Shown piece after piece: positions 57,038-64,000 of a stretch of 64,000 nt of DNA. Source of the DNA: Candidatus Rubneribacter avistercoris (GTDB taxonomy: Bacteria; Actinomycetota; Coriobacteriia; Coriobacteriales; Eggerthellaceae); contig DXCU01000030.1 in the NCBI GenBank assembly GCA_019115845.1, forward strand, positions 17,307-81,306, written 5' to 3'. Position numbers and translations under genes: made by a program. Numbering within the stretch: the first letter of the stretch is position 1; each line of letters begins with the position of its first letter. The notes beneath the pieces were generated by a model. The model was not told where the DNA came from and did no database searches. It was given only the letters and a program-made list of their open reading frames with translations.

Positions 57038-58177
57038 GTGAAGATCAACATACGCAACCTGCTGGTGGGCCTGGTCATCGTCATCGTGCTGGCGGTGGTG
57101 CTTCTGCGCGGCGACCAGCTGGTGGAGCTTGCCGAGACCATCAAGCAGGGCTCCATCGTGCCCATCGCCTTCGCGGTGCTCACCCAGCTGGGCAAGTACT
57201 TCGCCCAGAGCTTCGCGTACTCCCATGCGTTCGAGGCTGTGGGCGAGCGCATGGCGCCGCGCTCCACGCTGCCGCTTGTGTTCGGGACCTTCTTCATGAA
57301 CACCATCGCGCCCTCGCTCAACCTGGCGGGCACCACGCTTGTGGTGGACGACGCCCGCCAGCGCGGCATTGCGCCCGGCAAGGCCACCAGCGCGGCGCTG
57401 CTCATGCAGATCACCATAGACTCGGGGTTCGCCACCATCATGCTCGTGGGGTTCGCCATCCTGGCCGCCACGGTGGGGCTGTCGCCTTTGTGGTTTTTGC
57501 TGGGGCTGCTGGTGATCGCGCTCGTGGGCGCCATGGTGACCATCCTCGTGCTGGGCCGGAAGCGCCCGACTGCGGTGATGCGCCTTCTGCGGCCCGTCGA
57601 ACGCCTGGTCAACCGCGTGCTGGCGCGTTTCAAGAAGAAGCCTCTCGATCCGTGGGTGGAGCGTGCGGTGCGCTCGTTCTCCGACGCGGCGGGGCTTATC
57701 GCGCGCAACCCCCGCGCCACGGCGAAGGCGTTCGGCTGCTCCATCTTCGCCAGCACGTGCGAGCTTGCGTGCTTCGGCTTGGTGGGGCTTGGTTTCGGCG
57801 TGACGGTTCCCGAGGCGCTCATCTGCGGGTACGTGGTGGCCACGCTGTTCGCTATGATCTCTATCACGCCGCAGGGCGTGGGCGTGGTGGAGGCCGCCGT
57901 GGTGGTGGCGTTCACGTCGTTCGGCGAGTCCGCCGCCGCGGGGCTGTCCATCGCGCTTGTGTACCGCGGCATCGTGTTCTGGATGCCGTTCCTCATAGGG
58001 GCGGTGCTCATCCAAACCACCAAGACGTTCAGGCGCGACGCGAAGAAGGTGGCGCGCGACCACCGTTCGGGCAGCCGCCTGCACGGCGCGGCCGAGACGG
58101 CGAAGCGCTTGGACGAGCTGGGAGGAATGGCCGGCGACGATGGCGGGGACGACGGGTATACTGGGGGAAAGCCGTAG
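57038..58177 (+). CDS. UPF0104 / LPG-synthase-TM family membrane protein
   Basis: 379 aa, about eight hydrophobic segments. It shares family landmarks with the protein at 54204: KYFAQSFAYSHAFEAVGERM, FMNTIAPSLNLAGTTLVVDD, ISITPQGVGVVEAAVVVAF and ALVYRGIVFWMPFLIG. It lacks the extra C-terminal helices of the larger one and ends in a hydrophilic tail. GTG start behind GGAAAGG. Two different family members around an ATP-grasp gene suggest a lipid modification-and-flip pathway, by inference. Confidence 0.85.
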   Translation: MKINIRNLLVGLVIVIVLAVVLLRGDQLVELAETIKQGSIVPIAFAVLTQLGKYFAQSFAYSHAFEAVGERMAPRSTLPLVFGTFFMNTIAPSLNLAGTTLVVDDARQRGIAPGKATSAALLMQITIDSGFATIMLVGFAILAATVGLSPLWFLLGLLVIALVGAMVTILVLGRKRPTAVMRLLRPVERLVNRVLARFKKKPLDPWVERAVRSFSDAAGLIARNPRATAKAFGCSIFASTCELACFGLVGLGFGVTVPEALICGYVVATLFAMISITPQGVGVVEAAVVVAFTSFGESAAAGLSIALVYRGIVFWMPFLIGAVLIQTTKTFRRDAKKVARDHRSGSRLHGAAETAKRLDELGGMAGDDGGDDGYTGGKP

Positions 58178-58222
58178 CGCTCGCCGCGCGAGCGGGCCCG
58201 TTTTTAAGGACAGGAGATTTCC

Positions 58223-58663
58223 ATGACGCTGATGGATTCGCTGCACATGCAGTTTGCCTGCGTGGGCAAGGACCGCGTTGAGGCCACGATGCCCGTCACG
58301 CCCGAGGTGAGTCAGCCGTTCGGGTTCCTGCACGGAGGCGCCACCATCGCGCTTTTGGAGACGGCGGCCAGCCGCGGGGCGGAGGAGCGGGCCGATCTTG
58401 AGCACGAGCGGCCCTTCGGCGTGGAGGTGCAGGTGCGTCACCGCAAAAGCGCCACGACGGGCACGGTCCGCGCCGTGGCGACGCTGGAATGCGAGGGGCC
58501 GTCCAGCGTGAGCGGCATCAAGCAGTTCTGGAACGTGGCCGCCTACGACGACGAGGGGGACGTGCTGACGGAGGGGCTTATCATGGTGAAGGTGGTGCCG
58601 CTTGCGCGCCTGGCCGAGAAGGAGCGCGAGCGCAGGGAGGCCAAGGGCGGCGCTTCGAGGTAG
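58223..58663 (+). CDS. hotdog-fold thioesterase, PaaI-like
   Basis: 146 aa. The PaaI/YbgC-type motif QPFGFLHGGATIALLETAAS is visible (His-Gly-Gly with a catalytic Glu), followed by the beta strands of a hotdog fold (FGVEVQVRHRKSATTGTVRA). It hydrolyses acyl- or aryl-CoA thioesters; a role in menaquinone synthesis (DHNA-CoA) would fit a quinone-respiring anaerobe but is only a guess. A Lys/Arg/Glu tail ends the protein. The ATG follows AGGACAGGAG. Confidence 0.85.
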   Translation: MTLMDSLHMQFACVGKDRVEATMPVTPEVSQPFGFLHGGATIALLETAASRGAEERADLEHERPFGVEVQVRHRKSATTGTVRAVATLECEGPSSVSGIKQFWNVAAYDDEGDVLTEGLIMVKVVPLARLAEKERERREAKGGASR

Positions 58664-58825
58664 GCTGTGCGCGACGGCGGAAGGGGGCGCATGGCGAAGA
58701 CGCGCGGCGCAGCCGGTGCGGCCCTCGTTGCGGAGCCGTGCGAAAATATGGTTCACGGCGCCTGATTTGTCCTTCCGCTTTCTGTTCCGTTGTGCTATCA
58801 TAGCCGTCGCTGCTTAGGCAGCCAT

Positions 58826-58902
58826 CGGGATGTGGCTCAGCTTGGTAGAGCGCTGCGTTCGGGACGCAGAGGCCGCAGGTTCAAATCCTGTCATCCCGAC
58901 CA
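58826..58902 (+). tRNA. tRNA-Pro (anticodon CGG)
   Basis: 77 nt including encoded CCA. The acceptor stem CGGGATG/CATCCCG pairs fully. D arm GCTC/GAGC, anticodon arm CTGCG-TTCGGGA-CGCAG (anticodon CGG, reading CCG), and T arm GCAGG-TTCAAAT-CCTGT. TATCAT at 58796-58801 is a likely -10. Confidence 0.97.
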
Positions 58903-58910
58903 TGGAGTCG

Positions 58911-58947
58911 AAAGGGATGCGTTTTGCGAAAGAAGCATCCCTTTTTT
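58911..58947 (+). terminator. terminator after tRNA-Pro
   Basis: AAAGGGATGC (58911-58920) pairs with GCATCCCTTT (58935-58944), followed by more T (to 58947). Confidence 0.92.
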
Positions 58948-59025
58948 GCATCGGTACGCTACTCTGGCGAGACAGGGTGGGTCGGGGTTGCGAGCGCACC
59001 TCGTACGAGCGACTTGGAGGAACGT

Positions 59026-59292
59026 ATGAAAATCCTGGGAATGGGAATGCCTGAGCTCCTCATCATCCTTGCGGTGATCCTGCTCATCTTCGGGCCGAAG
59101 AACCTGCCGAAACTCGGCGGCGCCATCGGCAAGACCGTCAAGAACCTGCGCGAGGGCATGGGCGGCGACAAGGAGATAGAAGAGGCCGACGACGAGGAAG
59201 AGGAAATCGTCGAGGAGGTCGAGGAGGAGCAGCCCGTCAAGAAGAAGACCACGGCTGCACGCAAGACCACCACGAAGAAGAAGGCCGAGTAG
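59026..59292 (+). CDS. tatA: twin-arginine translocase subunit TatA
   Basis: 88 aa. One N-terminal helix (MPELLIILAVILLIFG), then the TatA hinge PKNLPKLGGAIGKTVKNLRE, an acidic stretch and a Lys-rich tail. TatA forms the pore-like part of the Tat exporter, which is needed for both oxidoreductase catalytic subunits in this window. The ATG at 59026 follows TTGGAGG. It is alone here; tatC is not in the window. A strong terminator follows. Confidence 0.95.
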   Translation: MKILGMGMPELLIILAVILLIFGPKNLPKLGGAIGKTVKNLREGMGGDKEIEEADDEEEEIVEEVEEEQPVKKKTTAARKTTTKKKAE

Positions 59293-59313
59293 CGCCAAGG
59301 CTTCGTTCGACGC

Positions 59314-59357
59314 GCGGTATGTGCGGACGGTCAACGCCTCGCACATACCGCTTTTTT
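59314..59357 (+). terminator. terminator after tatA
   Basis: Perfect 12-bp stem (59314-59325 with 59340-59351), then TTTTTT. Confidence 0.93.
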
Positions 59358-59469
59358 CATATCGGCGCAGCCGGGAAGCGGCCGAGCGCCTCAATCACAG
59401 CACAAGGCCAAGAGAAGCGCGCTTGGAGGACAAGCGTGCGCGTTTTTTGTAATTGGACAGGTGAACACC

Positions 59470-59940
59470 ATGGCAGACGGCAATTTCATCCTCACGCAAG
59501 AGGGCAAGGAGAACCTCGAGAAGGAGCTGCACTACCTTGAGACGGAGAAGCGCGCCGAAATCGGCGAGCGCATCAAGGTGGCGCGCGAGTTCGGCGACAT
59601 CTCCGAGAACTCCGAGTACGACGACGCCAAGAACGAGCAGGGCATGATGGAGGCGCGCATCGCCGAGATCAGCCGCATCCTCTCGGAGGCGACGGTGGTC
59701 AACACGCCGAAGCGCTCGAACAGCGTGCACATCGGCTCCACGGTGACCGTGGAGATGGGCGGGCGCGAGCGCGTGTTCACCATCGTGGGCGGCGCGGAGA
59801 GCGATTCCTCGGCCGGCAAGATCTCCAACGAGTCGCCGGTGGGTTCGGCGCTTCTGGGCCGCAAGAAGGGCGACAAGGTGGAGACGACCGGCCCCACCGG
59901 CCGCGCCATCTCCATGACCATCGTGAAGATCGAGCACTAA
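59470..59940 (+). CDS. greA: transcription elongation factor GreA
   Basis: 156 aa. The N-terminal coiled coil carries the tip acid motif (GDISENSEYDDAKNEQ), and the C-terminal FKBP-like domain has PVGSALLGRKKGD. It rescues backtracked RNA polymerase by promoting transcript cleavage. The ATG at 59470 follows AGGTGA; a GTG at 59461 would add three residues. A GC hairpin with a T-run (about 59416-59449) precedes it and could attenuate transcription. Confidence 0.97.
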   Translation: MADGNFILTQEGKENLEKELHYLETEKRAEIGERIKVAREFGDISENSEYDDAKNEQGMMEARIAEISRILSEATVVNTPKRSNSVHIGSTVTVEMGGRERVFTIVGGAESDSSAGKISNESPVGSALLGRKKGDKVETTGPTGRAISMTIVKIEH

Positions 59941-59978
59941 GGGTTCCGCCGTTTCGCCGAACGGCGGAACCTGCCGAC

Positions 59979-60079
59979 GCTGCGGACGGCTGGGGCGCCC
60001 AATCTTCGCATGGCGATGCGGGCTTGCGTACCGAAGTACGCTTCGCCCCCGTCGCCGTGCGAATCTCGGGCACCGCAGC
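59979..60079 (+). promoter_or_regulatory. long imperfect hairpin between greA and lysS
   Basis: GCTGCGG (59979-59985) pairs with CCGCAGC (60073-60079). Inside, TTCGCA (60005-60010) pairs with TGCGAA (60058-60063), and the tip is GCGTAC-CGAA-GTACGC (60026-60041). About 100 nt fold into one long rod, 48 bp before lysS. It may be a leader RNA element, or a REP-like repeat. Confidence 0.55.
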
Positions 60080-60126
60080 CGCCCTCGCTGACTTACTACG
60101 CCAACCTGCGAGTTCGAGGACAACCT

Positions 60127-62094
60127 ATGAGCGAAACTCCCGACCAGACCCAGCAGATCATCGAAGACGACCCCATCGCGGTGCGCCGCGCGAAGCGCGA
60201 GGCGCTCATCGCCGCGGGCAAGGATCCTTACGGCCATGCGTTTCGCTATTCGCATCATCTGAACGAGCTGGCCGAGCGCTACGCCGATCTTGACGACGGC
60301 GCGTCCACGGAAGACGCCGTCACGGTGGCCGGTCGTGTGATGGCCAAGCGCGACCAGGGCAAGCTTATGTTCTTGGAGCTGCGCGACGCCTCGGGCGACA
60401 TGCAGCTGTTCTGCCGCGTGAACGCGATGGGTGAGGAGGCTTATCGCCAGCTCAAGGACCTTGACGTGGGCGACTGGATAGGCGTCCAGGGCACCATGAT
60501 GCGCACGAAGCGCGGGCAGCTGTCCGTGGCGGTGCAGTCCTTCGAGCTGTTGAGCAAGAGCCTGCGTCCTTTGCCGGAGAAGTTCCACGGTCTTGCCGAC
60601 AAGGAGACGCGCTACCGTCAACGCTACGTTGACCTGGTGATGAACCCCGAGGTCAAGCAGGTGTTCGAGAAGCGCTTCAAGATTGTGGCGGCCATCCGCC
60701 GCTACATGGAGGACCAGGGCTTCTACGAGGTTGAGACGCCGTTTCTCCATCCCATTTTAGGCGGTGCGAACGCCAAGCCCTTCGTCACGCACTTCAATGC
60801 GCTCGATCGCGACTACTACCTGCGCATCGCCACGGAGCTGCCGCTCAAGCGCCTGCTTGTGGGCGGGTTCGAGAAGGTGTTCGAGATCGGCCGCCAGTTC
60901 CGCAACGAGGGCATGGACCCCTACCACAACCCCGAGTTCACCACGATGGAGGCCTATCAGGCGTTTTCCGACCTTGAAGGCATGATGGAGCTCACGCAGG
61001 GCTACATCCAGGCGGCGGCGATGGCCGCATGCGGCACGCTGCAGATCACCTACCAGGGCCAGGACGTGGACCTGTCGGGCGAGTGGCCGCGCAGGTCGAT
61101 GATCGAGCTGGCGAGCGAGGGCGCGGGCGAGGACGTGAGCTTCGCGCGCACGCGCGAGGAGCTGGTTGCCATTTTGGAGAAGAACGGTGGACATGCCGAC
61201 AGCGCCTGGGGCAAGGGCAAGCTCATCGCCGAGATCTTCGAGGCGGTGGCCGAGGAGAAGCTCATCCATCCCACGTTCGTGATCGACCACCCGCTGGAGG
61301 TGTCGCCGCTGGCCAAGAAGAAGGCTGGCGACCCTAACCTCACCGAGCGCTTCGAGCTGTTCATTTGCGGGCACGAGTACGCCAACGCCTTCGGCGAGCT
61401 GAACGACCCGGTGGACCAGGCCGAGCGCTTCCGCGCGCAGGTTGCGGCCAAGGATATGGGCGACGACGAGGCCATGGGCTATGACGAGGACTACGTGCGC
61501 GCGCTCGAGTACGGCATGCCGCCGGCGGGCGGCGTGGGCGTGGGCATCGACCGTTTGGTGATGCTCTTGGCCGACGCGCCGTCCATCCGCGATGTGCTGC
61601 TCTTTCCGCATATGCGCGACGAAGCCCCGGCGGGCGGGAAGAGGAGCGGCGAGGCTGCCGCTTCTGCGGCCGCGAGCGCCGAGGCTGCCCCCGCAGCCCC
61701 CATCGACTTCTCCAACGTGGTCATAGAGCCGCTGTTTAAGGACGAAGTGGACTTTGACACGTTCAGCAAGTCGGACTTCCGTGCTGTAAAGGTGCTGGCG
61801 TGCGAGGCCGTGCCGAAGTCCAAGAAGTTGCTCCAGTTCACGCTCGACGACGGCTCGGGCGAAGAGCGCACCATCCTCTCGGGCATCCACGCCTACTACG
61901 AGCCCGAGGAGCTGGTGGGCAAGACCTGCATCGCCATCACCAACCTGCCCCCGCGCAAGATGATGGGCATCTACAGCTGCGGCATGCTCATCTCCGCTGT
62001 GCACGAGGTGGAGGGCGAGGACGGCCAGCCCGCCGAGCGCCTGAACCTGCTCATGGTGGACGACCGCATCCCCGCCGGCGCCAAGCTGTACTGA
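60127..62094 (+). CDS. lysS: lysyl-tRNA synthetase with C-terminal EMAPII/Trbp111-like domain
   Basis: 655 aa. The class II LysRS core is complete: an OB anticodon domain (TVAGRVMAKRDQGKLMFLEL), motif 2 region FEIGRQFRNEGMDPYHNPEF, and motif 3 GGVGVGIDRLVMLLADAPS. It ends near residue 500, the usual length. An Ala-rich linker then leads to ~115 residues (about 540-655) that match the tRNA-binding domain normally at the end of MetRS: FSKSDFRAVKVLACEAVPKS, TILSGIHAYYEPEELVGK and NLPPRKMMGIYSCGML. This fusion is unusual for LysRS and should raise tRNA affinity. The ATG at 60127 is weakly served: AGGACAACCT upstream. Confidence 0.97.
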   Translation: MSETPDQTQQIIEDDPIAVRRAKREALIAAGKDPYGHAFRYSHHLNELAERYADLDDGASTEDAVTVAGRVMAKRDQGKLMFLELRDASGDMQLFCRVNAMGEEAYRQLKDLDVGDWIGVQGTMMRTKRGQLSVAVQSFELLSKSLRPLPEKFHGLADKETRYRQRYVDLVMNPEVKQVFEKRFKIVAAIRRYMEDQGFYEVETPFLHPILGGANAKPFVTHFNALDRDYYLRIATELPLKRLLVGGFEKVFEIGRQFRNEGMDPYHNPEFTTMEAYQAFSDLEGMMELTQGYIQAAAMAACGTLQITYQGQDVDLSGEWPRRSMIELASEGAGEDVSFARTREELVAILEKNGGHADSAWGKGKLIAEIFEAVAEEKLIHPTFVIDHPLEVSPLAKKKAGDPNLTERFELFICGHEYANAFGELNDPVDQAERFRAQVAAKDMGDDEAMGYDEDYVRALEYGMPPAGGVGVGIDRLVMLLADAPSIRDVLLFPHMRDEAPAGGKRSGEAAASAAASAEAAPAAPIDFSNVVIEPLFKDEVDFDTFSKSDFRAVKVLACEAVPKSKKLLQFTLDDGSGEERTILSGIHAYYEPEELVGKTCIAITNLPPRKMMGIYSCGMLISAVHEVEGEDGQPAERLNLLMVDDRIPAGAKLY

Positions 62095-62126
62095 GAACGC
62101 TCGACCGCACAGCGCGAAGATGTTCG

Positions 62127-62157
62127 CAGGGTCCGCACGATTGCCGTGCGGACCCTG
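62127..62157 (+). terminator. hairpin after lysS
   Basis: Perfect 13-bp stem (62127-62139 with 62145-62157), 5-nt loop, then TCTGCTTT. Confidence 0.75.
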
Positions 62158-62446
62158 TCTGCTTTAGCGTGTTGACGGGAGGAGCATGAAATCTTGAAGT
62201 CAAAAAATTCGACATCAAGTTGGGAGGCCGTTGTAGTCTGGGCGGGGCCGGGCTGAAGCTGCCGCGGACATCGCGCTTTGCGGCTGCCCCGACTTTGGGT
62301 CCTCTCCGGCTTGCAACTGTTGCGGCCCTGCGCGCTCTGGCTCGCGCTCTGCGGCGAACCGGGATTCGGGGGTCCCGCTCCGGTTCTGCGGCGTTGGGGT
62401 ATACTCGGGCGAGATGATACGCGGGGTGAGAGGAAAGGGAGCGCTC
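62158..62446. other. non-coding gap before the flavoprotein gene
   Basis: No gene. CTTGAAGTC (62193-62201) and GACATCAAG (62211-62219) form an inverted repeat with one mismatch around an AT-rich centre. TATACT (about 62399-62404) is a likely -10 for the next gene. Confidence 0.5.
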
Positions 62447-63061
62447 ATGGGCAAAGACATATTCGTGGTGCAGGGCGGCGGCAGGCCGCGGGGCAACACG
62501 GCGCAGCTGGTGGAGGCGTTCGCGCGGGGTGCGCGGGATGCGGGGCATGCGGTTGAGGTGGCGTCGCTTCTGAAGCACGAGGTGCGCGGGTGCCTCGGTT
62601 GCAACGCGTGCCGCTACGGCAAGCCCTGTATCCAGAAGGATGCGTTCAACGATCTGGCGCCGCGCGTGCTGGGCGCCGATCTGGTGGTGTTCGCCTCGCC
62701 GCTGTACTTTTGGACGGTGTCGTCGTTTATCAAGGCGTTCATCGAGCGTTTCTACTGTATCGCGCAGGAGGACCCGGCGCCGCCGCGCGGACGTTACGAG
62801 CGCTACCCGGTGCGCGACAGCGCGCTGCTCATGACGGCGGCCGACGACTTCTTCTGGACGTTTAACCAGGCGGTTTCGTACTACCGCTTCGCAGTGGTGG
62901 ACTACATTGGTTTCAACGACAAAGGGACGCTTTTAGCCGGGGGCTGCGGCGACACGAACGGCCGCCCGCGCATCGGCGAGACGGACCACCTTGCGCGCGC
63001 CTACGAGTTCGGGCGGCGCGTGTATGGGAGCGGACATGCGGAGGGTGGCGAATGCGCGTAG
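62447..63061 (+). CDS. flavodoxin-fold NAD(P)H-dependent oxidoreductase, iron-sulfur flavoprotein-like
   Basis: 204 aa. The FMN-binding phosphate loop is GGGRPRGNTAQLVEAF; the ribityl/ring loop is FASPLYFWTVSSFIKAFIER. Between them CLGCNACRYGKPC resembles the Cys-rich loop of iron-sulfur flavoproteins, though only three or four Cys are kept. It probably reduces quinones or small molecules, or shuttles electrons. The ATG follows GAGGAAAGGGAG. It stands alone. Confidence 0.85.
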   Translation: MGKDIFVVQGGGRPRGNTAQLVEAFARGARDAGHAVEVASLLKHEVRGCLGCNACRYGKPCIQKDAFNDLAPRVLGADLVVFASPLYFWTVSSFIKAFIERFYCIAQEDPAPPRGRYERYPVRDSALLMTAADDFFWTFNQAVSYYRFAVVDYIGFNDKGTLLAGGCGDTNGRPRIGETDHLARAYEFGRRVYGSGHAEGGECA

Positions 63062-63147
63062 GGCGCGTGGGCGTCGTTCTCGCGTGACGGAAGGCGAGCG
63101 TGCAGCCGTCATTCTCGTGTGGATGCGGTGACGGGGCGGTATCGCGT

Positions 63148-63174
63148 TAGCACTCGCTTGACAAGAGTGCTAGC
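63148..63174 (+). promoter_or_regulatory. CIRCE element (HrcA operator) before clpC
   Basis: TTAGCACTC, nine bases, GAGTGCTAG: the CIRCE consensus with one mismatch at the last base. A TTGACA -35 (63159-63164) lies inside it, so HrcA binding would block the promoter. A matching -10 is not clear. Confidence 0.92.
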
Positions 63175-63221
63175 ATAGTTCGAGTAACACTGAACCAACG
63201 CCGCGAGAATCGAGGCTGACA

Positions 63222-64000
<779 letters not shown>

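Noticed and set aside
56678..58801. 707-codon minus-strand frame across the second UPF0104 gene, the hotdog gene and beyond
   Set aside because: Antisense to well-supported genes; composition is His/Arg/Gly-rich without motifs.
58826..58902. tRNA-Pro as an integration site for a genomic island
   Set aside because: No integrase, no repeated tRNA 3' end and no foreign-looking genes next to it.

Overview
The window is high-GC DNA that looks like a gut-type Coriobacteriia, most likely family Eggerthellaceae. The pointers are two Tat-exported DMSO-reductase-family (bis-MGD molybdenum or tungsten) operons with ferredoxin, NrfD and TorD partners, a lone rpoBC operon, YtrA-like GntR regulators, several orphan P-loop ATPases, and frequent GTG/TTG starts. 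The genus cannot be fixed by eye.

Layout. 1-1.1 kb: end of an MMPL exporter and a TetR gene. 1.2-6.1 kb: NrfD-like gene, SPFH/slipin, GntR and TorD operon, then a radical SAM gene. 6.1-11.1 kb: lower-GC accessory block with two DUF4143 ATPases, one split at its second codon by a 1.64-kb IS, plus short arrays with a 33-bp period. 11.2-16.6 kb: oxidoreductase operon 1 (catalytic, four-cluster Fe-S, NrfD) with a small double-CX4CH protein and a DUF4405 cytochrome-b-like protein. 17.1-19.8 kb: second NrfD-like/GntR/slipin module. 19.8-22.4 kb: two more orphan ATPases. 22.5-27.8 kb: oxidoreductase operon 2 with its own TorD. 28-37 kb: lipoprotein, then rpoB-rpoC. 37-45 kb: hisE-glmM and a polyphosphate cluster (ppk1, ppx, PPK2-type polyP:AMP phosphotransferase). 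45-54 kb: class B sortase, purF, purM, an intruding ATPase, purN, XdhC-like, purH. 54-58.7 kb: two UPF0104/LPG-synthase-like membrane proteins around an ATP-grasp protein, then a hotdog thioesterase. 58.8-64 kb: tRNA-Pro(CGG), tatA, greA, lysS, a flavoprotein, and CIRCE-preceded clpC, which is cut by the window edge.

How it fits together. The two NrfD/slipin/GntR modules look like paralogous regulatory or electron-transfer units, each paired with one oxidoreductase operon by its own palindrome type. One type (arms ATTGTCGC/GCGACAAT) lies before module 1, the radical SAM gene and operon 1. The other (ATTGTC[A/T]TATGAT[T/A]AT) lies before module 2 and operon 2. TorD chaperones and TatA would serve folding and export of the catalytic subunits.

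The most striking protein-level observations are three. RpoC carries an extra C-terminal domain that aligns without gaps to the RNA polymerase alpha-subunit CTD and keeps the main DNA-contact residues. LysRS is fused to an EMAPII/Trbp111-type tRNA-binding domain. RpoB has Asn at the position of E. coli Ser531, the classic rifampicin-resistance site.
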